Assembly (NCBI RefSeq): GCF_016861975.1
Contig: NZ_BOMB01000030.1
Coordinates: 41,832-105,831, forward strand
Source of the DNA: Actinocatenispora rupis
Lineage (GTDB): Bacteria > Actinomycetota > Actinomycetes > Mycobacteriales > Micromonosporaceae
Direction of reading: 5' to 3'
Length of the DNA: 64,000 bases
This document shows, piece by piece, positions 1-7,246 of the stretch; the stretch's first letter is position 1; every line of letters begins with the position of its first letter. The translations under genes were made by a program, and so were the position numbers. The notes under the pieces are model-generated. The model saw nothing but the letters and a program-made list of their open reading frames with translations, was not told the DNA's origin and made no database searches.

Positions 1-116
1 TCGCGGTCGGCATGGGCGGTCCGCTGGTCGGCGACGCGCTGGACGGCGGCGACCTCGGCGCGCTCGCCACGCGTACCCGGCGGGTCCTGGACGCCGTCGC
101 GGGGACGCAGGTATGA
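1..116 (+). CDS. KDPG/KHG aldolase, C-terminal end only
   Basis: The reading frame enters from the left edge and stops at the TGA at 114-116. The visible 37 residues (GMGGPLVGDAL, then GGDLGAL and RRVLDAV) look like the C-terminus of the Eda family, which cleaves 2-dehydro-3-deoxy-6-phosphogluconate or its galactonate epimer to pyruvate and glyceraldehyde 3-phosphate. The catalytic lysine would lie outside the window. The stop overlaps the ATG of the next gene (ATGA), so it is probably translationally coupled to the kinase, the usual aldolase-kinase pairing of Entner-Doudoroff-type pathways. Its specificity cannot be told from this fragment. Confidence 0.75.
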   Translation, partial: AVGMGGPLVGDALDGGDLGALATRTRRVLDAVAGTQV

Positions 117-1081
117 GCGTGGGGGTGCCGGAAAGCGCGGAGTTGGTGACGCTGGGCGAGACGATGGCGTTGCTTGCGGCGCCGCAGATCGGTCTGCTGC
201 GGCACATGCACAGCCTCAACCTGTCGATCGCGGGCGCCGAGTCGAACCTCGCCATCGGCGTACGCCGGCTGGGGCGTACGTCGGCGTGGTTGAGCCGGGT
301 CGGCGACGACGAGTTCGGCCGGCTGGTGACGGGGACGATCCGGTCCGAGGGCGTGGACGTACGCGCGGCGGTGGACTCCTCCGCGCCGACCGGGCTGATG
401 GTGAAGGAACGCCGGTCCGACGCCATCACCCGCGTCCAGTACTACCGCGCCGGTTCGGCGGCGTCCCGGCTGTCACCGTCCGATGTGGACGAAGATCTGG
501 TCCGCGCGGCCCGCGTGCTGCACGTCTCGGGCATCACCCCGGCGCTGTCCGCGACCGCCCGCGACGCCGTACGCGCGGCCGTGGACACCGCGCGGCAGGC
601 GGGCGTCCTGGTGTCGCTGGACTTCAACTACCGGTCCCGGCTGTGGGACGCGGACGCCGCGGGCGCCGAGCTGGGCGAGCTGGCCGCGCGTGCCGACATC
701 GTGTTCGCCACGGTGCCGGAGGCGCGCCTGGTGGTTGCCGGCGACGACGAGTCGGAACTCGCGGCCGCGCTGGCCAAGCTCGGCCCGCGCCACGTCCTCG
801 TCAAGCGCGGCTCGCGCGGCTCGTACGCGTTGCTCGACGGCGCCGCGCACGATGCCGCGCCGCAGCGCGTACCGGTGGTGGACCCGGTGGGTGCGGGCGA
901 CGCGTTCGCCTCGGCGTACCTGGCGGAGCTGATCGGGGGGCGGCCGGCGGATGAGTGCCTGGCGGCGGCGAGTGCCGCGGGGGCGTTCGCGGTGACGGTG
1001 CCGGGCGACTGGGAGGGGCTGCCCAGCCGCGAGGAGCTGCACCTGCTCGGTGCCGACCCGGACGACGACATCCACCGTTGA
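113..1081 (+). CDS. kdgK: PfkB-family sugar kinase, probable 2-dehydro-3-deoxygluconokinase
   Basis: This 322-residue ribokinase-fold kinase probably phosphorylates 2-dehydro-3-deoxy-gluconate or -galactonate with ATP. The N-terminal GE motif, the N-rich sugar loop near residues 41-48 (GAESNLAIG), the YYR stretch near 110 typical of KDG kinases, and the PfkB signature DPVGAGDAFA at 257-266 are present; Asp263 should be the catalytic base. It starts inside the aldolase stop codon, so kinase and aldolase are made together. The pair could serve the galactonate dehydratase gene at 23.5-24.6 kb, which is inference. A fructokinase-like specificity is less likely given the aldolase partner. Confidence 0.82.
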   Translation: MSVGVPESAELVTLGETMALLAAPQIGLLRHMHSLNLSIAGAESNLAIGVRRLGRTSAWLSRVGDDEFGRLVTGTIRSEGVDVRAAVDSSAPTGLMVKERRSDAITRVQYYRAGSAASRLSPSDVDEDLVRAARVLHVSGITPALSATARDAVRAAVDTARQAGVLVSLDFNYRSRLWDADAAGAELGELAARADIVFATVPEARLVVAGDDESELAAALAKLGPRHVLVKRGSRGSYALLDGAAHDAAPQRVPVVDPVGAGDAFASAYLAELIGGRPADECLAAASAAGAFAVTVPGDWEGLPSREELHLLGADPDDDIHR

Positions 1082-1145
1082 CACGTTCCACCGGATCCCG
1101 CGTGGACCCGGATTCCCTTGTGTACCAACCAGAGGAGAGACACAG

Positions 1146-1532
1146 ATGGCGAACAAGCAGGCGCTCCGCACCGACGACGCCCCCGCCCCCGCCGGCGGGT
1201 ACTCGCAGGGCATCGCGGCGGGCGGCTTCGTCTACACCGCCGGGATGGGCCCGATCGACGCGGCCACCGGGAAGGTCGTCGGCGAGGACGTGGCGACCCA
1301 GACCCGGCAGGTGATGGCGAACCTCGCCGCCGTACTGGCGCAGCGGAACCTGACGTTCGAGCACGTCGTGAAGGCCACCGTGCACCTGCAGGAGCTGCAC
1401 CGGGACTTCGCCGACTTCGACGCGGCGTACCGGGAGAGCTTCGCGGGGACGACGCCGCCGGTGCGGACGACGGTCGGGTCGGACCTGAACGACATCCTTG
1501 TGGAGATCGACTTCGTCGCGTACGAGGGCTGA
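1146..1532 (+). CDS. RidA family enamine/imine deaminase
   Basis: This 128-residue protein has the full RidA (YjgF/YER057c/UK114) layout: GGYSQ near residue 17, FVYTAGMGP near 28, VVKATVHL near 74 and PPVRTTV with the substrate-binding Arg at 107. The family forms cytosolic trimers that hydrolyse reactive enamines and imines released by PLP enzymes. An ATG with an upstream AGAGGAGAG ribosome site decides the start; a longer reading frame upstream has no such support. It lies 64 bases after the kinase and may be cotranscribed with it. Confidence 0.85.
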   Translation: MANKQALRTDDAPAPAGGYSQGIAAGGFVYTAGMGPIDAATGKVVGEDVATQTRQVMANLAAVLAQRNLTFEHVVKATVHLQELHRDFADFDAAYRESFAGTTPPVRTTVGSDLNDILVEIDFVAYEG

Positions 1533-1544
1533 TCCGCCCGGTGA

Positions 1545-1573
1545 TTGACGCAACCGCTCGGTTGCCATACTCT
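1545..1573 (+). promoter_or_regulatory. Promoter of the SRPBCC-ArsR operon
   Basis: TTGACG at 1545-1550 and TACTCT at 1568-1573 are separated by exactly 17 bases, a good housekeeping-sigma promoter. The spacer and the base after the -10 are filled by two operator palindromes listed separately, so a bound repressor would cover both promoter boxes. Confidence 0.75.
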
Positions 1574-1590
1574 GGCAACCGAGCGGTTGC
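1550..1590. promoter_or_regulatory. Double palindromic operator, probable ArsR binding site
   Basis: Two sites, GCAACCGCTCGGTTGC at 1550-1565 and its exact reverse complement at 1575-1590, each have 7-base inverted arms. Together with adjoining bases they form one larger inverted repeat (17-base arms, 7-base centre) whose centre holds the -10 box. GCAACC/GGTTGC dyads are what ArsR regulators paired with SRPBCC proteins commonly use, and the gene for such a regulator lies downstream at 2032. Autoregulation is inferred. Confidence 0.7.
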
Positions 1591-1610
1591 TACTTGTCCG
1601 AGGGGGAGTC

Positions 1611-2042
1611 ATGGGTTTTCCCGATCGCATCGAACGCACCGTCGAGATCGGCCGGCCGCCGGCCGACGTCTGGGCCGCGCTCACCACGTCCGACGGCCTC
1701 GCCGCCTGGTTCGGCAACGAGGCCAGCATCGACCTGCGGCCCGGCGGCACCGCGACGATGAGCTGGACCGACGGGCCGTCCACCACGATGCGGGTGGAGC
1801 GGGTCGAGGAACCGGCCGTCTTCGGCTTCACCTGGCCGATCTACGGGCTGGCCGACGACGACCCGCGCCGCACGTACGTGGAGTTCACGCTGGAGCCGGC
1901 CGGCGCCGGGACGCGGCTGACGGTGGTGGAGACCGGGTTCGCGCAACTGTCCGACGAGGCCCACAAGAAGTCCTTCGACGGGAACGTCACGGGCTGGGCC
2001 AGCGAGCTCGGCGAGCTGGTCGCCTACCTCGATGCCGCCTGA
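1611..2042 (+). CDS. SRPBCC (AHSA1-like) domain protein
   Basis: This 143-residue protein has the START/AHSA1 helix-grip pattern: an N-terminal strand with IERTVEIGRPPADVW, then LTTSDGLAAWFG, a central LRPGGTATM strand and a C-terminal helix. Such proteins bind small hydrophobic ligands; no specific ligand is known for this subgroup. The ATG at 1611 is preceded by GGGGGAG, which fixes the start over an upstream in-frame candidate. Its 3' end overlaps the ArsR gene by 11 bases, the conserved SRPBCC-ArsR two-gene unit, and both are likely repressed through the palindromes upstream. Confidence 0.82.
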   Translation: MGFPDRIERTVEIGRPPADVWAALTTSDGLAAWFGNEASIDLRPGGTATMSWTDGPSTTMRVERVEEPAVFGFTWPIYGLADDDPRRTYVEFTLEPAGAGTRLTVVETGFAQLSDEAHKKSFDGNVTGWASELGELVAYLDAA

Positions 2043-2367
2043 CACCGAGGCCGTCGCCGAGCAGGTGTTCGTGGCCCTCGCCGATCCGAGCCGCCGCGCC
2101 GTACTGGCCGCGCTGGCCGAGAACGGCCCCGCCACGGTCACCGAGCTCGCGACCCGGCTGCCGATCACCCGGCAGGCCATCGCCAAGCACGTGGTACTGC
2201 TCGCCGACGCCGGTCTCGTCACGGCCGAGCCCGGCGAGCGGCGCCGCGTGCGGTACCGGCTGGACTCGGCGCCGATGCGGGTGGCGCAGCAGTTCCTCGC
2301 CGCGCTGGCCCGCGACTGGGACGGGCCGCTCGGCGCGCTGCAACGCCACCTCGCCGACCCGTCCTGA
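2032..2367 (+). CDS. ArsR-family transcriptional regulator
   Basis: A 111-residue winged-helix repressor. LADPSRRAVLAAL near the N-terminus is the ArsR dimer/HTH entry, and VTELATRLPITRQAIAKHV at about 36-54 is the helix-turn-helix, followed by the wing (GERRRVRYRL). It lacks the Cys pairs of metal-sensing ArsR proteins and matches the subgroup encoded beside SRPBCC proteins. The ATG lies inside the SRPBCC gene. It is predicted to act on the operator at 1550-1590. Confidence 0.85.
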   Translation: MPPDTEAVAEQVFVALADPSRRAVLAALAENGPATVTELATRLPITRQAIAKHVVLLADAGLVTAEPGERRRVRYRLDSAPMRVAQQFLAALARDWDGPLGALQRHLADPS

Positions 2368-2411
2368 CGCCGCGCTTCCGTTGCCACCACGGCGAAGTAC
2401 GACGAGTGACC

Positions 2412-3464
2412 TCACCGGGCCGTGGACGACTCCCGTACGACGAGGGTCGGTGGGATGAGGCGGTGCGTGCGGGAATCCTTGCTGCCACGCAGGAGTACGT
2501 CGACGGCGGTGGTGCCCAGCTCTGCCGCGGGCAGCGCCACCGACGACAGCGACGGCGACAGGAACCCCGCGTACGGGTGGTCGCCGTACCCGACGACGAG
2601 CAGGTCCTCCGGTACGCGCAGGCCGTGCTCGGCGAGCGCCCGGGTGAGCGCGAGGGCGAAGTAGTCGTTGCCGGCGACGACCGCGTCGGGCAGGGTGCCG
2701 CCGTCGATCAGCGCCCGGCTCACCCGGTACGCCTCCTCGGCCTGCCACGGCAGGGTCAGCGAGTCGCGCCGCCGGGTCGGTACCGAGATGATCCGGGCGG
2801 TGGCCGGATCCGGTGCCAGCTCGGCGATCGCGCGCCGGTAGCCGGCGGCGCGCTGCCGGATCGTACTGATCGGCAGGTCCTCCTCCAGGGACCAGACGAC
2901 CCGGGCGCCGGCGCGCAGCACGTGCGCGGTCGCGTCGTACGCCCCGCGCTCGTTGTCGATGCCGACGAAGTCGACGTCCAGCCCGGGCAGGTCGCGGTTC
3001 ACGAACACCAGGTCGATCCCGGTGCCGAGCAGGCGTTCCCAGTGCGCCGTCTCGGCCTGCACCGGCACCACGATCGCGCAGTCCACGCCGGAGCGGATGA
3101 GCGACTCGGCCGCCATCCGCTCCGACTCCGGGCTCTCCTCGCTCGCCAGCAACACCAGCGTGTACCCGAGGGCCCGGCAGCGCAGCTCGATCGCCGAGAT
3201 GAGCCCCGCGTACAACGGGTTGGAGGGGTTGGTGATGACGAGCCCGACCGTACGGGTGGAGCCGAGTACGAGGGAGCGGGCCTGGGTGTTCGGCACGTAG
3301 CCGAGGCGCTCGGCCTCGGCCACGATCCGGTCCCGGGTGGCGGCGTTGATGTCGGCCTTGCCGTTGAGCGCGCGGGACACGGTGTTGACCGAGTAGCCGA
3401 CGGCGTCGGCGATGTCGGACAACCGGACCCGGCGACGCGGCGCCGGTGCCACGCCTGCGGCCAT
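2412..3464 (-). CDS. LacI-family transcriptional regulator
   Basis: This 350-residue regulator has the LacI HTH at its N-terminus (LSDIADAVGYSVNTVSRAL), the hinge helix (TQARSLVLGSTRTVGLVI) and a periplasmic-binding-protein-like effector domain ending in HRLIPPTLVVRESS. The ATG at 3464 sits 7 bases after GGGGG; a TTG two codons upstream is too close to it. The gene is last in a minus-strand run after two poorly known proteins and a peptide-type binding protein, so it probably controls that locus in response to an imported sugar or glycoside. Candidate operators are the dyads at 4849-4900 and 8146-8169. Confidence 0.88.
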   Translation of the reverse strand: MAAGVAPAPRRRVRLSDIADAVGYSVNTVSRALNGKADINAATRDRIVAEAERLGYVPNTQARSLVLGSTRTVGLVITNPSNPLYAGLISAIELRCRALGYTLVLLASEESPESERMAAESLIRSGVDCAIVVPVQAETAHWERLLGTGIDLVFVNRDLPGLDVDFVGIDNERGAYDATAHVLRAGARVVWSLEEDLPISTIRQRAAGYRRAIAELAPDPATARIISVPTRRRDSLTLPWQAEEAYRVSRALIDGGTLPDAVVAGNDYFALALTRALAEHGLRVPEDLLVVGYGDHPYAGFLSPSLSSVALPAAELGTTAVDVLLRGSKDSRTHRLIPPTLVVRESSTAR

Positions 3465-3479
3465 CGTCAAACCCCCGTG

Positions 3480-3824
3480 CTATTCCTTGGCGACGAGGTA
3501 GATCCGCAGCTTCGGGCCCTCGTCCCCGGCGCCCCGGACCTCGCCGCGCAGCCGTAACCATCCGCCGAACTCGCGGATCCGCCACGTCACCATACCGGCG
3601 GTGGCGCCGTCGATCTCACGCGGCGCGGCGTCCTCGGCGTCGGCCCAGGTGAGCCCGTCCGGGGACAGTTGCGTGGTGAGGACCGCGGTGGTGCCGGGCG
3701 CGCCGTCGACCACCTGGACGAAGAACCGCGCCTCGCCCGCCCACGCCACCTCGTACGGCTCGGTGGCGAACCCGCCCGTGTACCGTTCGCCGCGCTCCAG
3801 CACGGCGGTCTGTGCATGCCGCAT
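3480..3824 (-). CDS. Uncharacterised 114-residue protein
   Basis: I do not recognise a family with certainty. The protein starts MRHAQTAVLERGER and reads as a compact beta-rich domain (FATEPYEVAWAGEARFFVQV, then WADAED and a C-terminal GPKLRIYLVAKE) with no signal peptide, membrane segment or obvious active site. It begins 5 bases after the stop of the larger neighbour and ends 15 bases before the LacI gene, so it is almost certainly in the same operon. It could be a small carbohydrate-binding or structural partner of that neighbour, but nothing in the sequence proves it. Confidence 0.6.
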   Translation of the reverse strand: MRHAQTAVLERGERYTGGFATEPYEVAWAGEARFFVQVVDGAPGTTAVLTTQLSPDGLTWADAEDAAPREIDGATAGMVTWRIREFGGWLRLRGEVRGAGDEGPKLRIYLVAKE

Positions 3825-3829
3825 GACGC

Positions 3830-4792
3830 CTACCAATCCACCGAGACGAGTACGGAGTCGAGGTACAGGAAGTTCCGTACGCCGGAGTGGGTGCGCACAC
3901 TGAAGTAGAAGTTCAGGAGGTTGTCGAGCGAGTCGTACCGCTCGGCGTACGCCGGCACCGGAACGTCCCGCAGGTCCAGAACGTTCGTGTTGACCTGGAG
4001 TTCGACGTTGCGCCGGGCCTCGGTGTCGATGACCCAGCGCAGGTAGTGCCAGTTGACCTTGGTCGGTACCTCGTTGAAGCACATGTCCATCGGCTCGGAC
4101 GCGGCGTGCCAGTCGGCCGGGTCCGGCGCCGTGAAGTCCGCCCCGTACGCCAGCTTCGCCTTGCCCTCCAGGTGTTCCCGCGGCGTCGGCTCCGGCACGA
4201 CCGGGTACACCCAGCGCCGGTCCAGCTCGTTGTCCACCGTGGTGTTCCGGTACCGCATGACGGTGTGGTAGCGCAGGCCGCCGTCGCCGCAGATGTCGGT
4301 GGCCACGGTCAGCGCGCCGAACTGCGCCTCGCTCGGGTGCAGGTTGCCGTCCCAGGTCACCCCGCCGAACGAGTTGTTCGCCGTGTCGGTGCCGAGCGTC
4401 GCCTCCGCCTTGTACGTGAAGTACGTTTCGAGCTGTACGAGTCCCTTGCGCGCCATGGTGAGCCGCCGGATCGCCGTGGCCGTGTGCCCGACGTACGGCC
4501 GGGTCGCGAGCTTCAACGCGTACGTGCCGGTCAGCGCGCCGTGCGTACCGGTGTCGAAGAAGGTGCAGTTGGACAGCTGCGGCGGCCGGAAGTCCCGCAT
4601 GTGGTCGTCCACAGTGGACAGGTTGCCGTTGCCGTCGTAGTTGCCGATCAGCTCGGTCCACCCGTTGGTGCCCGTGTTGAAGTCGTCGTACGTCAGGATG
4701 CGCGGCAACGGACTGAACCGTGACAGCGCGGGATTCGCGGCCAGCGTCCCGCGCCGGACGGCCTCCCCGGTCTCTCCCAGGTCAACGGACAC
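3830..4792 (-). CDS. Uncharacterised protein, probably DUF6772-type
   Basis: A 320-residue beta-rich protein without a signal peptide. Recognisable stretches are ILTYDDFNTGTNGW near residue 32, aromatic-rich strands, RWVIDTEARRNVELQVN and the closing LYLDSVLVSVDW. The pattern resembles jelly-roll or concanavalin-like sugar-associated proteins, and I tentatively recall the family label DUF6772; the assignment is from memory. Translation starts at a GTG after AAAGGAACC. It lies between a binding-protein gene and a LacI gene, which favours a role in handling a carbohydrate. No catalytic residues could be assigned. Confidence 0.65.
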   Translation of the reverse strand: MSVDLGETGEAVRRGTLAANPALSRFSPLPRILTYDDFNTGTNGWTELIGNYDGNGNLSTVDDHMRDFRPPQLSNCTFFDTGTHGALTGTYALKLATRPYVGHTATAIRRLTMARKGLVQLETYFTYKAEATLGTDTANNSFGGVTWDGNLHPSEAQFGALTVATDICGDGGLRYHTVMRYRNTTVDNELDRRWVYPVVPEPTPREHLEGKAKLAYGADFTAPDPADWHAASEPMDMCFNEVPTKVNWHYLRWVIDTEARRNVELQVNTNVLDLRDVPVPAYAERYDSLDNLLNFYFSVRTHSGVRNFLYLDSVLVSVDW

Positions 4793-4848
4793 GCGTGGTT
4801 CCTTTCGTTTCGTCTCGTACCGGTCGTGACGCTAGCGCCGCCGGATGT

Positions 4849-4900
4849 GGCGCGGCAACGGCGGTTGCGCGGGGCGCAATGCCGGAACCGTTGCCGCGCC
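4849..4900. promoter_or_regulatory. Inverted repeats upstream of the DUF6772-like gene
   Basis: Arms GGCGCGGCAACGG (4849-4861) and CCGTTGCCGCGCC (4888-4900) are perfectly inverted. Between and within them are GCAAC-GGCG-GTTGC and TTGCGC-GGG-GCGCAA dyads. No U-tract follows, so an operator is more likely than a terminator; LacI-type operators with an AACG core are the closest match. The region is the only non-coding space (4793-4943) between the binding-protein gene and the downstream minus-strand genes. Confidence 0.45.
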
Positions 4901-4943
4901 TGGGATCTCGGTCACGCCGGGGCCGCACCGACCCCGGCGCGCG

Positions 4944-6443
4944 TCACTCCGCCAGCTTCGCGCCCACGAACGACTGCCGGCCCGCCGGATCCACCGTCAG
5001 TCCGCTGATCCCCTTGCGGTACGCGAGGTCGACGGTGAAGTCCGCCGGGAAGATGCCGACCGCGTCGTCCCAGACCAGCTGCGCCGCCTTGCGGTACAAG
5101 GAGATCCGCTCGTCGGGGTCGAGCGACGCCTTCGCCGCGGCGAGCGTCCGGTCCAGTTCCTTGTTGCAGTAGCCCATCCGCTTCGCGGCGCAGGTGTAGA
5201 GCCGGCCGAGGGTGTAGTCGGCGTCGCCGGTGGCGACCGTGTTGCCCTGGAGGTTCATGTTCCAGTTGAGCTTGTTCAGGTCGTCCAGCCAGACCGACCG
5301 CTCCTTCGGCTGCGGCTTGACCTTCACCCCGACCTTCGCCCAGTACGAGATGAACGCCTGCGCCAGCGCGTTCTGCGGGGTGTCGTCGGAGCTGGCCCAC
5401 TGCATCGTGGTGCTGAAACCCTTGGGGTAGCCGGCTTCCGCGAGCAGCTTCCGCGCCTTCGCCACGTCGTACGGGTACGGCGTCAGCGCGGGCGCGCCGA
5501 ACACCGGCTGCGGTACGGGCGCCTGCGCGAGCTTCGCGGTCGGACCGTACAGGTCGGACACGACCTGCTTCACGTCCACCGCGTACCAGAGGGCGCGGCG
5601 GACGCGCGGGTCGTCGAACGGCTTGCGCGACGCGTTGAACCACACGAACTCGTAGCTGTACCCGGGCGCCGTCGTGTACGTGACGCCGGACAGGTCCTTG
5701 ACCTGCGACACCGAATCGGCGCCGATCCCGTTCGTCACGTCGACCTCACCGGTGGACAGCGCGGTGATCCGCGCCGACTCCTCCGGGATGTTCAGGTACG
5801 TGATCGTCGGCACCGACGGCTTCGCGCCCCAGTACCTGGGATTTCTCTTGAGGACGAGCTGCTTGTCCGGCGACCAGTCCGACACCGTGTACGGCCCGGT
5901 CCCCACCGGCTTCTTCCAGTACGCCTCGGTGCCGACCTTGCCCGCCTCGCCGATCGGCAGCAGGCTCATCGTGGCGAGCATGGTCCCGAGCGGCTGCGCG
6001 GTGGTGACCGTGACGGTGTGCGCGTCGGTGGCGGTGACCGCCTTGACCGGCTCCCACAGTGGCGCCAGCGAGGCACCCGCCTTGATCATCGCGTTCGCGG
6101 ACTCGACGACGTCCTGCGCGGTCAGCGCCTTGCCGTCGGAGAAGGTCACCTTGTCCCGCACCGTGAACACCCACGTGGTGTCGTTGCTGCGGCGCCACTT
6201 CGTGGCGAGCTTCGGCGCGTAGTCGTTGCCCTGCTTGACGACCAGCGGTTCCAGGACGTGCTGCACGGGGCCCTGCACCGCGGCCTCCGCCGGGTACTGG
6301 TCGATGTTCAGCGACACCGGGAACGTGGCCGGCGCGACCTTCAGCCCGCGCCCGGCGTTCTGCGCGGATTCCGTTGCGCCGCAAGCGCTCGCGGTCAGGG
6401 CGCCGACGACGACCAGGGCCGCCGCGACTGATCTCTTCCTCAC
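4944..6443 (-). CDS. ABC transporter substrate-binding lipoprotein (peptide/nickel/opine family 5)
   Basis: A 499-residue family-5 solute-binding protein. It has a lipoprotein signal peptide with lipobox LTASAC near residue 21, then the typical NDTTWVFTVRDKVTFSDGKALTAQDVV, VGTGPYTVSDW and FNASRKPFDDPRVRRAL segments. It would be anchored outside the membrane and deliver peptides or other oligomers to the DppBCDF-like proteins encoded divergently at 8.9-12.7 kb. The GTG start, preceded by AGAGGA, overlaps the stop of the hydrolase gene upstream (GTGA). Separation of the binding protein from its permeases, and its coupling to two phosphatase-like genes, is unusual. Confidence 0.85.
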   Translation of the reverse strand: MRKRSVAAALVVVGALTASACGATESAQNAGRGLKVAPATFPVSLNIDQYPAEAAVQGPVQHVLEPLVVKQGNDYAPKLATKWRRSNDTTWVFTVRDKVTFSDGKALTAQDVVESANAMIKAGASLAPLWEPVKAVTATDAHTVTVTTAQPLGTMLATMSLLPIGEAGKVGTEAYWKKPVGTGPYTVSDWSPDKQLVLKRNPRYWGAKPSVPTITYLNIPEESARITALSTGEVDVTNGIGADSVSQVKDLSGVTYTTAPGYSYEFVWFNASRKPFDDPRVRRALWYAVDVKQVVSDLYGPTAKLAQAPVPQPVFGAPALTPYPYDVAKARKLLAEAGYPKGFSTTMQWASSDDTPQNALAQAFISYWAKVGVKVKPQPKERSVWLDDLNKLNWNMNLQGNTVATGDADYTLGRLYTCAAKRMGYCNKELDRTLAAAKASLDPDERISLYRKAAQLVWDDAVGIFPADFTVDLAYRKGISGLTVDPAGRQSFVGAKLAE

Positions 6444-7246
6444 CGTTCGTCCTCTCGTTCTGCGGGAAAGCCGTACGTGCAGAGCACCGGCTTGTGGTCG
6501 GACGGCGCGACGCCGTCGGCGAAGTACTCGACGACCTCGGCGCTGCGGGGCCGCAACGGGCCGCGCAGGAACTGCCAGTCGATCGCCTTCTGCGTGATCT
6601 GTACTCCCGGCTGCCGTGGCGGCTGCGCCAGCGCCAGCGGGTACACGGGGTGGGTGACGGGGGAGACGGTGCCGAGCCAACCGAACGGCTCCGCGTACCC
6701 GGCGTCCTGGAACGTCCACAGTGGACGGGCGTAGTCGTTGACGTCGGAGCAGAACAGGACGGCGTCGTCCGGGCCGGCGAGGTCGGCGAGCGCGGCGACG
6801 ATCGCGCGGGACTGCGCGACCCGCGGGCTGCGGTCGTCGGCGATCTCGTCCGGATGCCCCGGCCACGTCAGGTGCGCCGTCGCGAACACCAGCTCGGGCG
6901 CGCCGGGCCGGCGCAGGCGTACCCAGAAGAGGCGGGCGTGCTCGGATCGGATGCCGACGTCCTCCGCGCCGTGTCCGTTGGTACTGAACAGATCGCGTCG
7001 CCACCACAGGTTGCTGCGGGTGGCCCAGCCGGGGAAGTCGTCGTGTACCCGGTCGTGGCCGGGCAGCGCCGCGTCGACCGTGTCCCGGGACACCGGGTGC
7101 AGTTCCTGGGTGGCGAGCAGGTCCGGCTGGCGCAGTCGCAGCATCCCGCGCAGGGCCGGCATCCGGTCCGCGACCCGCCACCTCCCCCACAGGTTGTACG
7201 TCATCGCCGTGAACGTCAGCGGGGTGCGCCCCGCGCCGTCCGTCAT
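6440..7246 (-). CDS. Endonuclease/exonuclease/phosphatase-fold hydrolase
   Basis: A 268-residue EEP-superfamily enzyme. The metal and catalytic motifs are visible: MTYNLWG at the start, ATQEL (metal Glu), FCSDVNDY (Asp/Asn pair) and PSDHKPV (Asp-His pair) near the end. The family hydrolyses phosphodiester or phosphomonoester bonds in nucleic acids, lipids or inositol phosphates. No signal peptide is seen, so it should act in the cytosol. GGAGGT precedes the ATG, and both ends overlap neighbouring genes by four bases, so it is made together with the phosphatase and the ABC binding protein. Confidence 0.8.
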   Translation of the reverse strand: MTDGAGRTPLTFTAMTYNLWGRWRVADRMPALRGMLRLRQPDLLATQELHPVSRDTVDAALPGHDRVHDDFPGWATRSNLWWRRDLFSTNGHGAEDVGIRSEHARLFWVRLRRPGAPELVFATAHLTWPGHPDEIADDRSPRVAQSRAIVAALADLAGPDDAVLFCSDVNDYARPLWTFQDAGYAEPFGWLGTVSPVTHPVYPLALAQPPRQPGVQITQKAIDWQFLRGPLRPRSAEVVEYFADGVAPSDHKPVLCTYGFPAEREDER

